From the NCBI GenBank assembly GCA_037833965.1, contig AP031357.1:20418001-20482000 (forward strand): a DNA stretch of 64,000 bases. The letters are read 5' to 3'. This DNA is from Marchantia polymorpha subsp. ruderalis (Eukaryota; Streptophyta; Marchantiopsida; Marchantiales; Marchantiaceae). The notes below the pieces were generated by a model that saw nothing but the letters and a program-made list of their open reading frames with translations, had not been told where the DNA came from and did no database searches. Made by a program: the position numbers and the translations under genes. Below, one piece after another: positions 9,021 to 22,343 of the stretch. Position 1 is the stretch's first letter, and each line of letters starts with the position of its first letter.

Positions 9021-11387
9021 TAACGATATATGTTGCCAATGTGCCATGCCAACGGGCAATACGTCCGATATCCTGCTCATTTGTAAGAGATCTAGATTAC
9101 ATTTATTGTGTTCCAGATCATACGAACTCATGTTGCTTAGTGCCATTATACAGCCATGTAGATATCACAGAGGGAATAATCTGCATGTGTTAGATGCTCA
9201 AGATAGATGTCCCAATCGTTTGATAATTTCTCAAGGTTTGTGACGACTTTCAGGCGAGATAAAACTCTGATAAGTTCGGTGCTGAGCCTTTGCTGGCAGA
9301 ACGAAATGAATCGTCCTAATCTAGTAAAGTGACATTTTGAGGATGTTCAGGAAGCGCAAACGGTTTTCTCAAAACAGCAATGTGCTTAAAGCACTCTGAA
9401 CCATCTGGCTGATATAATGTCAAGTCCAGCGATTTTCTGAAGAGACTATACTGTTCTGAAGAGATTTTCGGCTGAACGAAATAGCGAACAAATGGACTCA
9501 AGTCTTTACTTCTGTCACTTGGTTACTCAGGGAAGATAATTTGTGTTCGGCATCTTGCTGTTTAACATGTGCTGTGCGAAGGCTGGCTGGCTGGATGGAT
9601 CTAAGAGCACTGTGTGACTTCTCTTTGGCCCTGAGAGACTCTCTCTCTTCTCCTCGTTTGCATCTGTTAAAAGCCTGGAATTCCGTACCCCGGGCAAACC
9701 AGTAACCTTTCAGTCAAGCTTGAATGTCCAAGCCTCAGTTCAGAGTTTATAGTAATCAAGGGCATTGATACAACTGGGTTACTAATATAAAAGATTTCCA
9801 TCCAGAGGCAGTGATATGAAACTGAAGTCCTGCTTAGCCTTGAACTCTAATGAAACGTTTCTGACCTGCTGAAAAAAATATTTAATACTTGACACAGTTT
9901 CTCATATCAGACTTTGAGTAGCTAGACTTGGAGGAATGTGATAGTGGGAGAGATGATATGACCCCCAAACAAAACCCCGTCTAATTCCACTGCAGTTGAG
10001 ACTATTCAAACTTTATGTTGGCGCTGACAATGTTGAGATCACAATGGTGCAAGTATCATCAGTCCTCCAGTTCTACCATATTTGTTGAAAATGAAAATAA
10101 TTCTGTTGAACTGGTTCCATTCATATCCTATCAATTAAAACCTTCCGCGAATTATATTGGAGGAGGTTGAGATGATCTGTTTATTAGACTCCCAGTTAAG
10201 ATATTGTGTGGTTTCCAGCAAAGTTCACATTGGTGCCGTTGAGATGGCTGTGATAATCAACGTTCCAGAATTCTTCACTTATCATCGGTCTAAACGTTGC
10301 GAATGGGATGATATAATTTTCACCTAAAATTGTTTGCAGTATCGGTTGATGTATATGGCGGAATAGATGGTACAACCGTCATAATTCCAGTAAATCTTTC
10401 TTGCAGTGTTCTTTTGAGATCGACCACACACCTTATTTTGAGGTAGTGGAATTGACAGCCTTCCGGATGAAATTAACGTATTTAATTTTGAATCAGATGA
10501 TCTGGTTACGAATCTAAATCACGCAATTTAATGGTCTACTTCGCATATTTTAATACTCGTCATCGCCTTCATTCGATCTCAAGGTTCTATTATTTCCATT
10601 CATCTCTTACGCATTGTACATGACAATGCGCTAACATGAGGCAGTGCATGTGAAGAATCTAAAATCAGTAGTCCTTCATAGGGAATCTGGCACTCTCACG
10701 CTGTGAAACTTTACTGAATACCGATGTTAGAAAGTATTAGGTATCTCAACGTCAAATTCTAATCTAGCCCCTCAAATTCCCAACGGAACTTGAAAATGTT
10801 CTCAAATTGATAAAACAGAAAATATTATATAACTAAACATACAATAAAATCTGATTGCTATCACTGATTAGGTTGGTACCTGGGTAATGTTGAACACCAT
10901 CAAACTGATGAGAAGATATTCCACCTCATTAAGTTTGATGATCACTATATCTAAACAACATATCTGCCATTATTACATGTGGATCAGTTATTGCGTTTCG
11001 TTCTATTATTTGACAGGTTTTAGGAGTCTAAAGGGTTAAAAGATACTCTTCAAGATAAACCCTTTTGGTTGCCAAGTACGGTCCACTGCTGTGACAGTTC
11101 AGGTTTGAGAGTTCCCTCTTTTTCCATACTTAGAACCATCATAAAAACTAGCAATCTCACGTCTTTGACCTGTCCACTGTTATGGGCGTTTTATTTTTAT
11201 ACGCCAACTTTGCCAAATTAATGACCATACGTTGTAAAGACCGCAGATCATAGGTAACTCCTGCGCACGACCATAGTTGCAAAGTATTTGAATGCTAGAA
11301 GGGAAGGTATGGAGGAGTGGAGTGAATTACGGTATGAGATTTCGACGAGTCTCGTAGTGAGTTGCTTCATGGCGAAAAGCGTGAATC

Positions 11388-11512
11388 CGTGAGAGCAAAT
11401 ACGCAGGAAAAAAAAGTAAACTAATGTGATTGGACATCGGGATACGTTCTGCAGAATCGGGAGTGCAAATGCGCAGGAAAATGGATGTCGAGTAAAGTAA
11501 AGTCATCGAACA
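11388..11512. repeat. Imperfect direct repeat, unit about 70 bp
   Basis: The string gagagcaaatacgcaggaaa (11391) recurs as gagtgcaaatgcgcaggaaa (11460). Each copy is followed by an A/G-rich run and by gt(g)at..gacatc / gtcatcgaacatc. Two tandem, diverged copies are visible. Confidence 0.55.
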
Positions 11513-14170
11513 TCCAGAGGCGGTTGAGAAGTTTACAAGAGTCTGGTAATTTGGATGCACTCGAATCTACTTGTTAACTTCGGCTATTCCACATGGAATT
11601 CTATTGGAACGAAATTATTAGATACAGTTGAAATTATTATAGTGAAATGAAATTTTTTATGAAAAAATTAATAAAGAAAAAATTGTTAGAATTAAATTAA
11701 TTCTGACAAACCTGACATTTGAGTCCTGCTCTAAGGTCTTCTATGGTATTAGGACTCTTGTTGCTAATAGAAGAATGTTGATTCGAGAATTTGCTAATTC
11801 TCGAACCTATGAGATGAGACCGATGAGACCTTGAACCTGTCGTGGCAGAGCGGGAATGGAAGTATGGTCCATGAACGTTTCACATACTAGATGCTACGTA
11901 AATGGTTATGGGTCGAAGGAAAATATGCATCGCTATCCATGCAAAGGGATTTAGACTGCGCGTTGAAACGATTCACTAATTAAAAAAATGTTTCTCCCGC
12001 CATGTAAACTCGAGTAATTCGAGTTTGGTTTTCTTTTCAGTGAATGTTATCCGAGCACAGCTTGAATAATCACTTTACGCATCTCGCTGGAGTAAAATAT
12101 GAAGAATTTCAGATCGTTTCGGGAAGAGTAATCCCTAACTTGTACCTGAGACTGAACTTTGTTATCGATGAAGCTTGTCATTGAAATAGGCTTCAGATGT
12201 ACGAACCTGAAGGTTGGATAGCTAATCTCGAGTAAGATTTGACAACGCCCTCAGTACCTGCAATCAGTTCTACACGAAAAAGAATTAGCCTAGATTTTAC
12301 TGATGTTTACCGGCGAGAACTGCAGTAAAGTCAGGTTGGTGAAACTGCAGATTCGACAGTGTGCATAATTATCAATTTCAGCTTGTGCGATCTTCAGACA
12401 TACCGATATATATCGGTCTGCCTGCAGACCAATATCGAACAATTCAATACGGTTATTGAAAGTGAGCAGGAGATATTTCATACTCCGGGTTCAGTTTTAT
12501 ATTATTATATCCACTGATAACTCTTCGATTCAAGAAGTACAATCGCAGACAAAAGAAGCATTCTTACAGAGACAAATAGGAAGCGTCCATCTTCCTACGC
12601 TGCAAAAGGCCGATCTCTAGACTTTCAGCATACACTTTTTCCATCAAGGCTTTCTTGTGTTCGATTGAAGACTTTTGAGAAGGGGATCACAATTCGAGGA
12701 AATTGGCTCTATGTCTTGAAGACGTAGGAAGATCTGAGCAATTATATTGGGGTTTGTGCTGCTACTGGTTTCGAAAGGTAAAATCATGTCTTCGTGAGTT
12801 TTATGGGGAACTGATTAAGAATATCACTTATTTTTAGCATTCTAAGTTGAGAGTCCGCGAGGATAAAATTTGGCACTTTCCAACTTTTATTAAAAAAGGT
12901 AATCTGAAGCGCACATAAACGTTTTCATTGTCCCCATCAGATGAGATACTTAACATCATTGGTGTTATGTCAAGCTGCAGTTTTCTCTCATACCATTTCG
13001 AATTGTCGTTAATGATGAATAGAAAGGTGTTAGTGAACTTGGTGGCTATGATAGTGGGGAACTTGGAGAAATGATAATTGAGGTCGACGAGAGTTTTTAT
13101 TCAGAGGTTTCCTAGGTTTACCTCTCAATGTATTGCAGAAACTTTGTAGTAATACTCAACTAGAGTTAAATTCTCAGAAGTCCAAGTTGATGGTCGTGGG
13201 TTCGCAAGTTGCCTACTTTGTTCCATTCAGAGGTCAAGAGTTAAAATAGGCCATAAGCTACAAGCATGAATCTAAAGAATATTTTTCTACATACAGTTGG
13301 AGGTCGTGCATTGAGAGGAGTAGGCCTCTCAAGCATTTTACATTGTTCACATTACATGTTACATTCTCCGTTCACAATCTTGGCGCATTTCGATCAAAAC
13401 AGGTTGCCACAACAAGCACTCCGTGCTACATTTCTCCTTGGTGGTTGATCTGTGGATGTACTTACTTAAGTGAGACATGGGATCCCTATGAAATGGACTT
13501 CACACTCTCAAAGTTTTGCTTAATGTGAAGTCATACATAGTACACCCCTAAGCCTTCGTCGTAGGAGCCTCAAACCAAGATAGAGTTCGATCATAAGAAT
13601 TTGAATCGCATGTTAGTCTATAGTGGACAGAATTCATTAAGTGAACCTACCTCAAATTTTGAAAATAAAATTGAAAGCTCTCAATCTTACTAGCCCTTAG
13701 TTTCTATCAATATTATTTGAATTCTATGCAAGTCTATGGTAGAGAAAAATACTTAGATGCACATGTCTCCAAATTCTCAAGAGTGGCGATGATTCTGCAT
13801 CGTCCTTGGTCTATATTATATTACATGTTGAAGATAGGCGAAGGCATAGCCTTGATTAAAAATATCAACTCTGTACACTATGTGGATTAGACTATATCGA
13901 GAAGAAGCACCAGATTTTCATGCGGGTACCCTATATGCTTCAGTTTTAGATGAAAGCAAACTGTTGATGTTACAAGTTTTTATAGTTTACTTAAAATGAG
14001 ACCTCTCACTGGGTCTTGATGTAGGATTACTGCCATAGGGGTGACTAGGTATAAGCTAGCAGGTTGTGCGTCCAAGTTTTGTATTTGATGCTTCTGAGTC
14101 TTTGGGTTTTCAGTAGAATACAAGCATCAAACATGGAAGTAAGTACTACCACCAGGATAACGTGAAAACG

Positions 14171-14178
14171 TGACGTCA
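14171..14178. promoter_or_regulatory. Palindromic TGACGTCA (bZIP/TGA-type site)
   Basis: A perfect 8-bp C-box/CRE palindrome, the classic binding site of plant TGA/bZIP factors. One such site is expected by chance about once per window, and no gene is attached to it here. Confidence 0.25.
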
Positions 14179-14735
14179 ACCAGGGCCCGGGAATGAGAAG
14201 GAAAAGGCCGTTCAACGATATCAAGGAAGTTCAAGGGTATCTTGGAGAAAACCTGCAGTGAGGCTCCGAAGTCAATTGAGGTATCTTGAGAGAGCCACGT
14301 TCCAAAGTTCAGGCTTGCAACACGGATGTACGAGCCGAGATTCTCTTCTGCTCAAGGAGTAATAACCAGCTGCTGTAATTTGTACGAAAAGAACACATAA
14401 CGTAATTGGCATGGCTGGAGAATGCGATTCCGAGTATCGATTAGATATTGTACAAAAGGCGGCTGACAAGCTGACAGCCTTACAGAATGTGGAGAACTGG
14501 GCCTACGAGAGCTAGCTGAACGGATGACATCGATGTGGGAGTCTCGTGAAAAGCCAAAGATTTCTACCTCAAAAGACCAAACTCTGACCAAAAGAAGACG
14601 ACACTTGATTCAAATCCTCGTCAGGCGCTTTTTGAAGGGTAAAGCTCGCGGGAGGGCTGGCCCAGGTAGACAAAATTATTTACTGGCCTTCTAATGAGGT
14701 GATAGAGCACAAAACTTCCAAAGAAAGCTTCAAAC

Positions 14736-17700
14736 ATGAATGAGAGAGAGAGAGAGAGAGAGAACTGGAAGCCGTGCTTTATGTATGCAAATCTACGTGA
14801 CTTGAGAGATCTGGGCCTGATGTGCCGCTTCAGATGTACTCTGATGCATCGAAAACAAGGAAGAACAGATATCAGACAAATTCACAGAAGCAGCCCTGAG
14901 CCTGAGCCTGAGCCTGATTGCGCGCAGCAAATGGATCCAAGCGTTTCGCTGCTGGGAATCGGGCTTGAATCCCTGATCAGCAACAGCGGCATCAAATCTA
15001 GTGAAGGAGCATCTGCCTGTCTTTGCGTACCGAGACACAGAAGCCTAACTGGTATCCAGTCTCGAGCTCGAGAGCAGCATCCATCTGGGATCAAGTTGCA
15101 TATGTGACAGCTCGAGAGCAACAGTGAGCCGATCGACAGCCGGCATGAGCAGGTCCAGATTTAGTGAGTGCCTGCGTGGACCGATGATGTATGTTGCTGC
15201 GTTGCCCTGGCAAAACTCCACTGTTCTCGCTTTGTCGACTCCTCGAAAGCGCTCAATCAGGCAAGAACGGAGCTCGGCCAAGCCGAGCTCCCCCTGAGCA
15301 TACGGAAAGTACGGTGGCTGTTTCTATTCCTGTAGTCCGGACTCTGGACTCTGAAGTCATCGCAAGTAATCAAAGCGGATCCTGTAACTCCTGTTCGCAG
15401 TCAAAACTCCTCAAAGCTCTCCTCCTCCTGTTCACTCCCCTCCGTCGCCACAGAATCAAATATTCTGAGCCTTTCCGCAGGCTGTGGAGCGAGCGAGCGC
15501 GACCAAATCTCAACCTTGAGCTCTCTCTCTTTCTCTCTCTCTGTGTCTTCCCCCCACCTCCCTTACAGACAAGGAGCGTTATTTTGGCTGACCGAGAAGC
15601 GAACAGATTCCTTGTCTTTGGGTGAGGCTGGAGCTACAGGTTGACCAGGTGTGGCATACGGACTCGATCCTCGGGGAGCAGGGAAAAGGGCAGAAAGGGA
15701 ACGTAGGGGAAGGTCGTCCCGTGAGCTGGCTGGCTGGAGACGGTGCACAGAGAGAGAGAGAGAGAGTTGGCAGGGCTCTTGAATGACAGGGATTGTCAAT
15801 AAGTACGTGCTCTGAGGCTCTGAGGCCCTGACGTCCTCGCACTTCCTGCCGCAAGTCACGGCGCCGGTAGAAAAGAGGAAGGGCCTGCGAGGGAGAGGCT
15901 CGCCTCCACCGTATGTACGAGTGTAGATGTGCGTGCCCCCCTTTACGAGCACCGTATGAGCTGTGACGGTGGTGGTGGTGGTGGTGATGATGGTGGCGTT
16001 GGCGTTGCGGGCTCGGAAGGTGTGCGTGCGCTCGTGACCGGGAGATGCACATGGCCGTGATGACCGATGGTGCTATGCGCTGTTCTGTGCACGATGTGCA
16101 CATGACGGTGTCGGGAAGTTTTACCGAGGGAGGGAGCAGAGCAGCAGCAGCAGCAGGAACATGGTCGCTGCGTCTGGGGCACCTACAGCGAAGGAGTCCT
16201 TCTTCCATGACCATACCATACCCCCTTCGCTGTCGCGGTCAAACCTCCCCACCGAGCTGCCCTGCTCTGCTCTGCCACTGGTTTAGGCTTCGGGGGCCTT
16301 CGGAACTCGTGCTCTGTCTGCTGTGTCTGTGCCCTGTGCTCTGATCTCGCAGAGGTCAGAGTCAGTCTCTCTTGTAATCATAGACGATAGGTTCGGTGGA
16401 TAAGTCACTGCGACACTCTTACCGTCTATCACTGGGCCCTAGCCATGCGTCCACACGCAGAATGTTGCAGGCGTAGGCCTACTCCTCTCATGGGCCCGTT
16501 GAGTGCAGTTTCGTCGGGAGTGCGCAGGATCCGACATCGTCATGTCACTTTCGCTAAATCTTACTGATGCGACGATGTCTCATCATTCACAGGCGTGTGG
16601 CGTTTCGGAGGTCTTTTCTGCCTTCGGAAGAAGACGAAGGACTTCTATGTTCCTCTGCTACTTTCGAGGGACGAACAAAGCCGTAGACGGAGATGTAACA
16701 AGTGTATTCATGTCCAAGTATGAAGAGATCGTCACAGAAAAAATTTCGGTTGGCAACCTACAGTTAATTTCTCGTTTCAAAGTGTAACGACGACAAGACG
16801 CTTTCGGTGCATTGCATGTTTTAGATAGAAGACTCTTTGACAGCAGCAATAAGAGCCTAGTGACGCAAGAATTCATCTGTACGTTCAGATGGTGGACCAT
16901 ACACCTCATGTGCTATACACATGAGGATAAGATGTCAGGCAGCGAGCGAAATATGACATTTCCATTCGGGAGGAAAACAATCTGCCATAAGCATGCGCGC
17001 ATGTTCATGACAGTTCCAATATCCATCACATCCACGTATATCAGCTTGAACAGACGGCCTTCCACAGAAGGAAAATTTATACATGTGAGACAAGACCGCA
17101 CTTCTTCAATACACACCATGGCAGCATCACCGCGTCGCCGGAAAAACAATGTCATCCAAGTCAACTGGGCTTATACCGAAAGAATTAGTGATATCAATTG
17201 CGAATATATATTCAGCTTTGAAGCTGGCAAAGAAGAATCCTTTAATGGTAAGATTACAATCGAAGTCTTGAACAAAATGTGACTTCCAAGATCTTGAACT
17301 GAATGGTTCGATCTGATCGTCCGATTGCGGGGTACAAAGCGACGACCAAAACAGAACGGACGGACAGGCACGACACGGGGCCGGATACTTGACATTGATC
17401 TCGTCCAGCACTCCAAATGGTACGTAGCAGAACGTGGGAACATTCGAAAACATGACTCAATTGGTCCAGAAATTGGGAAGGTGGGCACTGACAGTTTCTG
17501 CTGTGCGTGCATGCACCATCCTTTCATCATGCCACCTCGTAAGTACGGCATGGTCGTCTGGTAACTCACCGAGTGTGTCAAAAAGGAATTTCGAGAGGAA
17601 ATTTACAGAAGACAGATATGTTTGATTGCCTTGCCTAATCCTAGCAGGCACTCATTCCGGGACTTCTACTCTATGGGACGTCTATTACTCTGGCGTGTGG

Positions 17701-17797
17701 CACTTTTGCTCTCAGCAAAAAATATACTACTGTGATGAAGTTACCTGACCTCGATTATGAGGAGTAGGTGTTGGAGGAAGAATGAAGTGTTCGAAGT
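14736..17797. other. GC-rich, microsatellite-rich region without a supported coding gene
   Basis: From about 14.7 to 16.5 kb the sequence is GC-rich with (GA)n at 14742-14762, CT-rich tracts near 15518-15545, (GA)n at 15752-15766 and a GGT run near 15965-15985. These features mark gene starts elsewhere in this window (20.6 kb, 56.7 kb, 63.0 kb), so a promoter or a non-coding transcript is plausible. Long frames on both strands here (15191-15625 plus, 15579-16214 minus) are low-complexity and mutually overlapping. Between 16.5 and 17.8 kb several short frames exist but none is convincing. This part includes the 3' flank of the TOG gene. Confidence 0.4.
14742..14762. repeat. (GA)n microsatellite
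   Basis: About ten uninterrupted GA units. Confidence 0.95.
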
Positions 17798-20155
17798 CTA
17801 GTTGGCAACGCATGTGACCCTCAATACAGCTTGGGCTGTAAGGGGGTTCAGACTGCTTAAACAAAAAGCTTCCCAAGGATCCGACGGTTGGGAGGATTCG
17901 ACATCTGCTTCTTCTGCCACTTTCGCAACGGGGCTGACGAGTGGGCTCGACTGCTTGTACACAGCATGTAAATCGACAACAAGTTTCCGAGCTGCCTCGC
18001 GCGCTTCTGGAAGTTGGTCATTCAATTGTGCGGCAGCAATCTGAATGAGCGGTTCCAAACCGTACTGGTTCATACCATCGACACCCTGCAAAAGAAGCTC
18101 AGGTCGTCAACTCAATGATGTGTAACGATCGCTGCGCTAACAAAAGCGTCATGAAATACCCATTTGAGAAGTTGGTATCCAGCCCTTCTCTACTCTCTGG
18201 ACCATAACGTCTGCTAAAAGGCCTGCAAATTGAAGTTTCTCATGTTCCTTTGAATGCCGGAATGACGTCGAAACGTAGTCCTGCGATACGTACCAGTCGA
18301 GACACGCACTTGTAGACACAAGTGGCGGCCTTGGCTCGAATTCGGGGGTTTCGGTGGCTGACATATGGTCTTAGCTTCTCGAGAGCTGGGTAAGGGGAAA
18401 GCCACATAGTCATGCCGAAAAGAGCTTTCTCTGCCTCTTCGCACACGAATCTCTTATCTTGTGTAGCCTTCAGAAGGAGTTGAAGTAGCTGCAAAAAAAA
18501 GTTTAGGACAATGATTTAATGACACCAGCTCGCTTTTCAATACCCTTCAGACCGTAATTCGTCACTCCCCTACAAGACAACGGCGTCTACAGCGACCTAA
18601 CGAACCGACACATTTTAGTACTGCGGACCATGAATGAGGCCTACATCATGGGAAAACGCGGAAGAATGTCCTTCGAGGGAACATCAAGCTAACAAGACAA
18701 CCTACTTCCCAAAGCAGCATGCACACCATTGCATGAAAGAATCACAGGTGCCAAAATCAGACCCTCCTTCAGATAAACATATTCTCAAGGGAGCTGACGA
18801 TAAACTCTTCTGTATTTGTAAGCTTACAGCATCGTGAACTTCAAGGTACTCTAGCTAAAGATGGTGATTGTAATTTGAGACATCCGACGTTCCCTTCAAT
18901 TTCAGGATCACATGATCCAATGCAGATAAGGTGGGTTCATAATCGCCATCAGTGCCTTCGGACTTCCAATAAGCCCTAACCAGCAACGCTCGGCGGTCCA
19001 AAGAATGGAGGCAGATCGTGTATGAAGAAATTAGCGCAGTCTAGAGAACAGGAAGTAGAGAGTAGAGCTATACCATCGGGTCCAAGACTTCCAGCATATC
19101 ATCTTGGTATGCTTTCAGCAGGTCGACTGAAGCCATGATGGCAGTCTTGCACAAAGCACTTCGTGGGTTCTTCAAGGCTTTGACGACAAGTGTAACAACA
19201 TTGTTCCTGAAACAAAGCAATTTAAAGAGAGGTGTCAGCTATGGCAGTGTCAACGTCTGCAGGCGCGGACAATCAGAAAGAAGCGGCGCAAAGAGGTAAG
19301 ATTCTCTGCGGCAAATAACTTGTCGGCCTACCAATTGACCGTCTACTCATGACGCACGTCGATTACACTATGTTCGGCATTTACAAGGCAGAGCTAGACA
19401 GCGAGGCGAGTCAGAGGAGATGAAGACTCACAAGATGTGTCGCATGGGAGAGGAGTGGAACAGGGCCAGTTGCCGGACGTGGTTAAGGCCATCCAAGACG
19501 GTCAGCCAGTCCTTGGAGTCCAACCTTGTCAGCAGAGTCTGCGACGAACAGCCGGAGTCAAGAGTCAGTATCTACAGCAGATGAGAGAACAAGAAGGTCG
19601 AACATCGCGCACAGACATTGCTTCCAGCCTACATTCAAATATCGTCACCGAAAACAGATAATCTGCGAAGACGCACAACATTCCTGAAGATGTGCAGAGA
19701 TCTAGTACTAGTTCCGCCACATTACAGGTACCGATCCGCCACCGGTGGCGGCATTCGCGATCGCAGGACTCAGTGGTATACCTGGATGTCTCCTCGACGT
19801 GTTCTTACTGCGCTAAAGATGTAAATGGCAAATCGAAATGAGAAGGAGGAGGGGATGGTCTTACCTCCAGGTTGACATCGGGTTCCTCCAGAGGCTTCAG
19901 ATCTTCGGACAAGATGTACTCTATCTCAACAACAGGCGGTGCTGCGACTTGAGCTTCCATTGGAGCATTCGAATTGCTCTTCGGTTTGACAGAGGCGACG
20001 GGAGCTTGAAGGCGGCCAACTTTGCCCCTGCATACGTCGAGGTTCTCGTCGTTGGGGCCAGTCAAGACAACCTTCATGGGAGCTTTCTTTGCACTGATAC
20101 TCCGTCTTTCTGACAGGAGTACAGCATTCACGTTTCTTAGGGCTGTTTCGGACAT
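17798..20155 (-). CDS. Single-TOG-domain ARM/HEAT-repeat protein (plant relative of TOGARAM/CRESCERIN)
   Basis: Five minus-strand exons join in frame to 337 aa: 20155-19865, 19538-19432, 19206-19074, 18488-18294 and 18085-17798 (TAG at 17800-17798). All introns are GT-AG with good acceptors (cgtcgcag, ttgtttcag, ttttttgcag, cttttgcag). Residues 1-97 are a variable basic/acidic leader ending in YILSEDLKPLEEPDVNLE. Residues 98 to about 290 are one TOG/HEAT array: LLTRLDSKDWLTVLDGLNHV, KALKNPRSALCKTAIM, LLKATQDKRFVCEEAEKAL, PYVSHRNPRIRAKAATCVY and QIAAAQLNDQLPEAREAARK. The tail is SDPWEAFCLSSLNPLTAQAV. The intra-repeat Trp and basic loop residues fit tubulin-binding TOG domains, so a role on microtubules is likely. 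Land plants carry a small family of such proteins annotated as ARM-repeat or TOG-array proteins. The start is the first in-frame ATG. The frame stays open upstream, and a possible non-coding first exon ends near 20236. Length agrees with plant relatives. Confidence 0.88.
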
Positions 20156-20800
20156 GAAGGGCCCCTTGGCAAACACCTGCGGAGCCAAATTGGAACAGCG
20201 GCGAGCAACTAGTGGACCGCCTCCGCTTCCACGAGCTTACCTCACCAATGCCGGTCCTCCTGCGTCGGAAAAACCACCCACCTCACGCTCGCCCGCGAAT
20301 CCCACCTCACGCTTCCTCCTATATTCCCTCCCTCCCTGCCTCCCCGTCTTCACTCCGCCGCTGACACACGAGCCTCTCTCCCCGCCGTTCGAGCTCCCGA
20401 CGTCGTCGCCACCACAACCTTCGACGCTCGAGCTCCTGAAACCAGTCGAGATCCTCTCTTTCCCCAATGCACGCGGCACTCAATGTCTCTCTCCCGTCCT
20501 CGTGCTCGACGCGGCAGACGCACCAGCGCAGCGATGGCGCTCGTTCCCTCAATCGCTTCCCTCCCTCCCTTCCTTCCTGCGAGTGCTCGTCCTCCTCACT
20601 GCCCGAGCTCTCGTCTCTCTCTCTCTCTCTCTGAGAGCGTCTCTGCCTCTCTTCGCTGTGTCTCGTCGAAGGGGAGCCCGCGGAAGGCAAAGGGGGCGCG
20701 GGGTTCTTTTTGTGCTGCCGCTCTTACCGCGGGCCTGTATTTACCGTTCGGGCGCCGCGAGGAGGAGCGCAGGCTCGGGGCTCCGGTTTTTACTTTTCTT
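20156..20800 (-). promoter_or_regulatory. GC-rich promoter and 5' UTR of the TOG gene
   Basis: About 650 bp of GC-rich, CpG-containing sequence directly upstream of the TOG start, with a (GA)n run on the coding strand (20612-20632). A possible 5' UTR intron lies between gtgag|gtaagc (about 20237) and ccgcag (about 20176). Long frames here on both strands reflect base composition. From 20.95 kb the sequence turns AT-rich. Confidence 0.5.
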
Positions 20801-22154
20801 TTTTACTGTTCGGGTGAAAGCGTCCGTATTTCCCGACGCGCCTACTGTGCCGGTACTGATTCTGCCCGTTGCTTCCGAATTTAGCATTTATTGCGTCTTC
20901 GCGGGTCCGCAAGACCGGTCTCTGGATGGCACACCCGTTGCTGCCGAATTTAGCCGGTGAATAGTCCTCGTCATCATCATTCTCCCCTGGCCGCAAAATT
21001 CGATCGCGATTTTCGGCTTCTGCGAGTTCGCAAGCCCTCGAAACATGAAATATAATTCTCGCATTCTCCGGAAAAATTTTTCTCCGACGTTATTGGATTA
21101 CGCATTTAAATGTTTCACTTATATTCGCACGGTGAGTTTACCGTTGTCTGACTTCTCTATTCAAATGCCATATTTTTTGCCTTCAGAAAGCATGAAATCA
21201 TTGGAGTTCTAAATTAATTATATTAAAACTCTTCGAATTATAATTAAGCTTGATTCTTCGAAATTTATATGTATATACAGTACAGACAGATGGAACGTAT
21301 TGATTCCTCGACATCGATTTATATACTTGACAAGTGGCGAAAAGATGGTGACTGTTCGAATTAAAGCGAATCTCACCGAAATATAAATAGATTTTATTTT
21401 TTCCCGAGGTTTAACAATTTGAAGAGAAATCTTTTGGGAGAAAATGTGAGATATTTTCTCATTTCATCGTACTTGGAACAAACACCGCCCAAGAAAACTC
21501 CGGAAAGTTCTTTCTCCGAACGCACAATCCACGAACGATGTCGACAACGTAAATGCTCCAGACTCGCTTGCAGAACGAAGGATTGCTCGAGAGTTGTGAT
21601 TGGATGCAGACGCAAACGCATCCGCGAGAAGAATTTACTAGGAAACCATCAACACACATGATTCGTGAATCATCGAACAGCATAAGAGGGAGTGGTAGGA
21701 GGGGGATATGATTACGTGGGTAAGGTGTGGTGCGGGGTGGTGTTGTAGCGGTGGTGGGGGAGGAGGAGGTGGGTGAGTGCATGATATGATTCATGAGCCT
21801 GCTACAGAACAACCCGAACTGGCACTCCTCATTTTCGTCCAGTGGGTGATAGGGTGAGAATGAATGATCGTCGAGAAGGGTTACCTCCTAAATTTCTCAT
21901 CACGATCGCCCTCCCTCCAGGTGCTACGAGTGTCGTTGTTGGTGCCGCTTCTGCTCATAGTATCAGCAAATCCAGTAAACATGGTGTCCGAGTTCGGTGC
22001 TGCACAGCGTGTTTTCCATCCAGCTTAACATTCTTATTGACTCTCCGAAGTTTGAACTGCCTTATGATCCACGCAAATCCACGGATCTATGCACCGGCTG
22101 CCTCCGGACGAAGGCGGACGGATACTGCAGCACTACTGCATCGGCCGCTCTAAT
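20801..22154. other. Intergenic stretch, nothing recognised
   Basis: AT-rich between 20.95 and 21.45 kb, then mixed. A short GGT/GGA-rich run occurs near 21725-21775. Overlapping short frames only. Confidence 0.4.
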
Positions 22155-22330
22155 TTAGCTTACTGTGATCGCGGGATTTGCTGCACTTGCTTCGAGTGCC
22201 GCTAATGTGGACAGAGTTCCTCGCTTTTGCCACTGGTCCACGAATGTTCCAACTTGTTCGACAAGCAACTGAACGGCCATCTCCCAGGCGTTGGCCACGC
22301 CCGCTTGTGTCTTTTCATAGCCATCGACTA
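22155..22330 (-). CDS. Candidate 3'-terminal exon of an unrecognised gene
   Basis: A minus-strand frame of about 55 codons ends in TAA/TAG at 22155-22157 and reads DGYEKTQAGVANAWEMAVQL, then LVEQVGTFVDQWQKRGTLST, then LAALEASAANPAITVS. The composition (Ala, Val, Glu and Gln on an amphipathic-helix pattern) and GC content are coding-like. There is no ATG at the left of the frame, and a stop lies just upstream, so it would have to be an exon; a weak acceptor (ggatag) ends near 22331. I could not find upstream exons. It may also be a gene fragment. The family is not recognised. Confidence 0.3.
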
Positions 22331-22343
22331 TCCTTCCGATCAA

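Larger units (their letters stand above)
9021..14735. other. 5.7-kb stretch without a supported gene
   Basis: No frame on either strand shows family features. Frames of 60-80 codons occur (for example 11327-11560 minus, 13266-13448 plus) but look like chance. A short plus-strand frame, 14412-14513 (MAGECDSEYRLDIVQKAADK...), reads naturally but is only 34 codons. A palindromic bZIP-type site TGACGTCA lies at 14171-14178. Confidence 0.45.

Noticed and set aside
15579..16214. 211-codon minus-strand frame with a His9 run
   Set aside because: The His run is a GGT microsatellite read in reverse, the frame overlaps plus-strand frames of similar length, and its composition is low-complexity. Likely chance in GC-rich DNA.
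16503..17282. Two consecutive plus-strand frames (94 and 156 codons)
   Set aside because: No domains, interrupted by stops, overlapping minus-strand frames of similar length; no splice arrangement joins them sensibly.
20022..20960. 312-codon plus-strand frame
   Set aside because: It is antisense to exon 1 and the promoter of the TOG gene, rich in Ser/Leu/Pro from CT runs. The minus-strand spliced gene explains the region.
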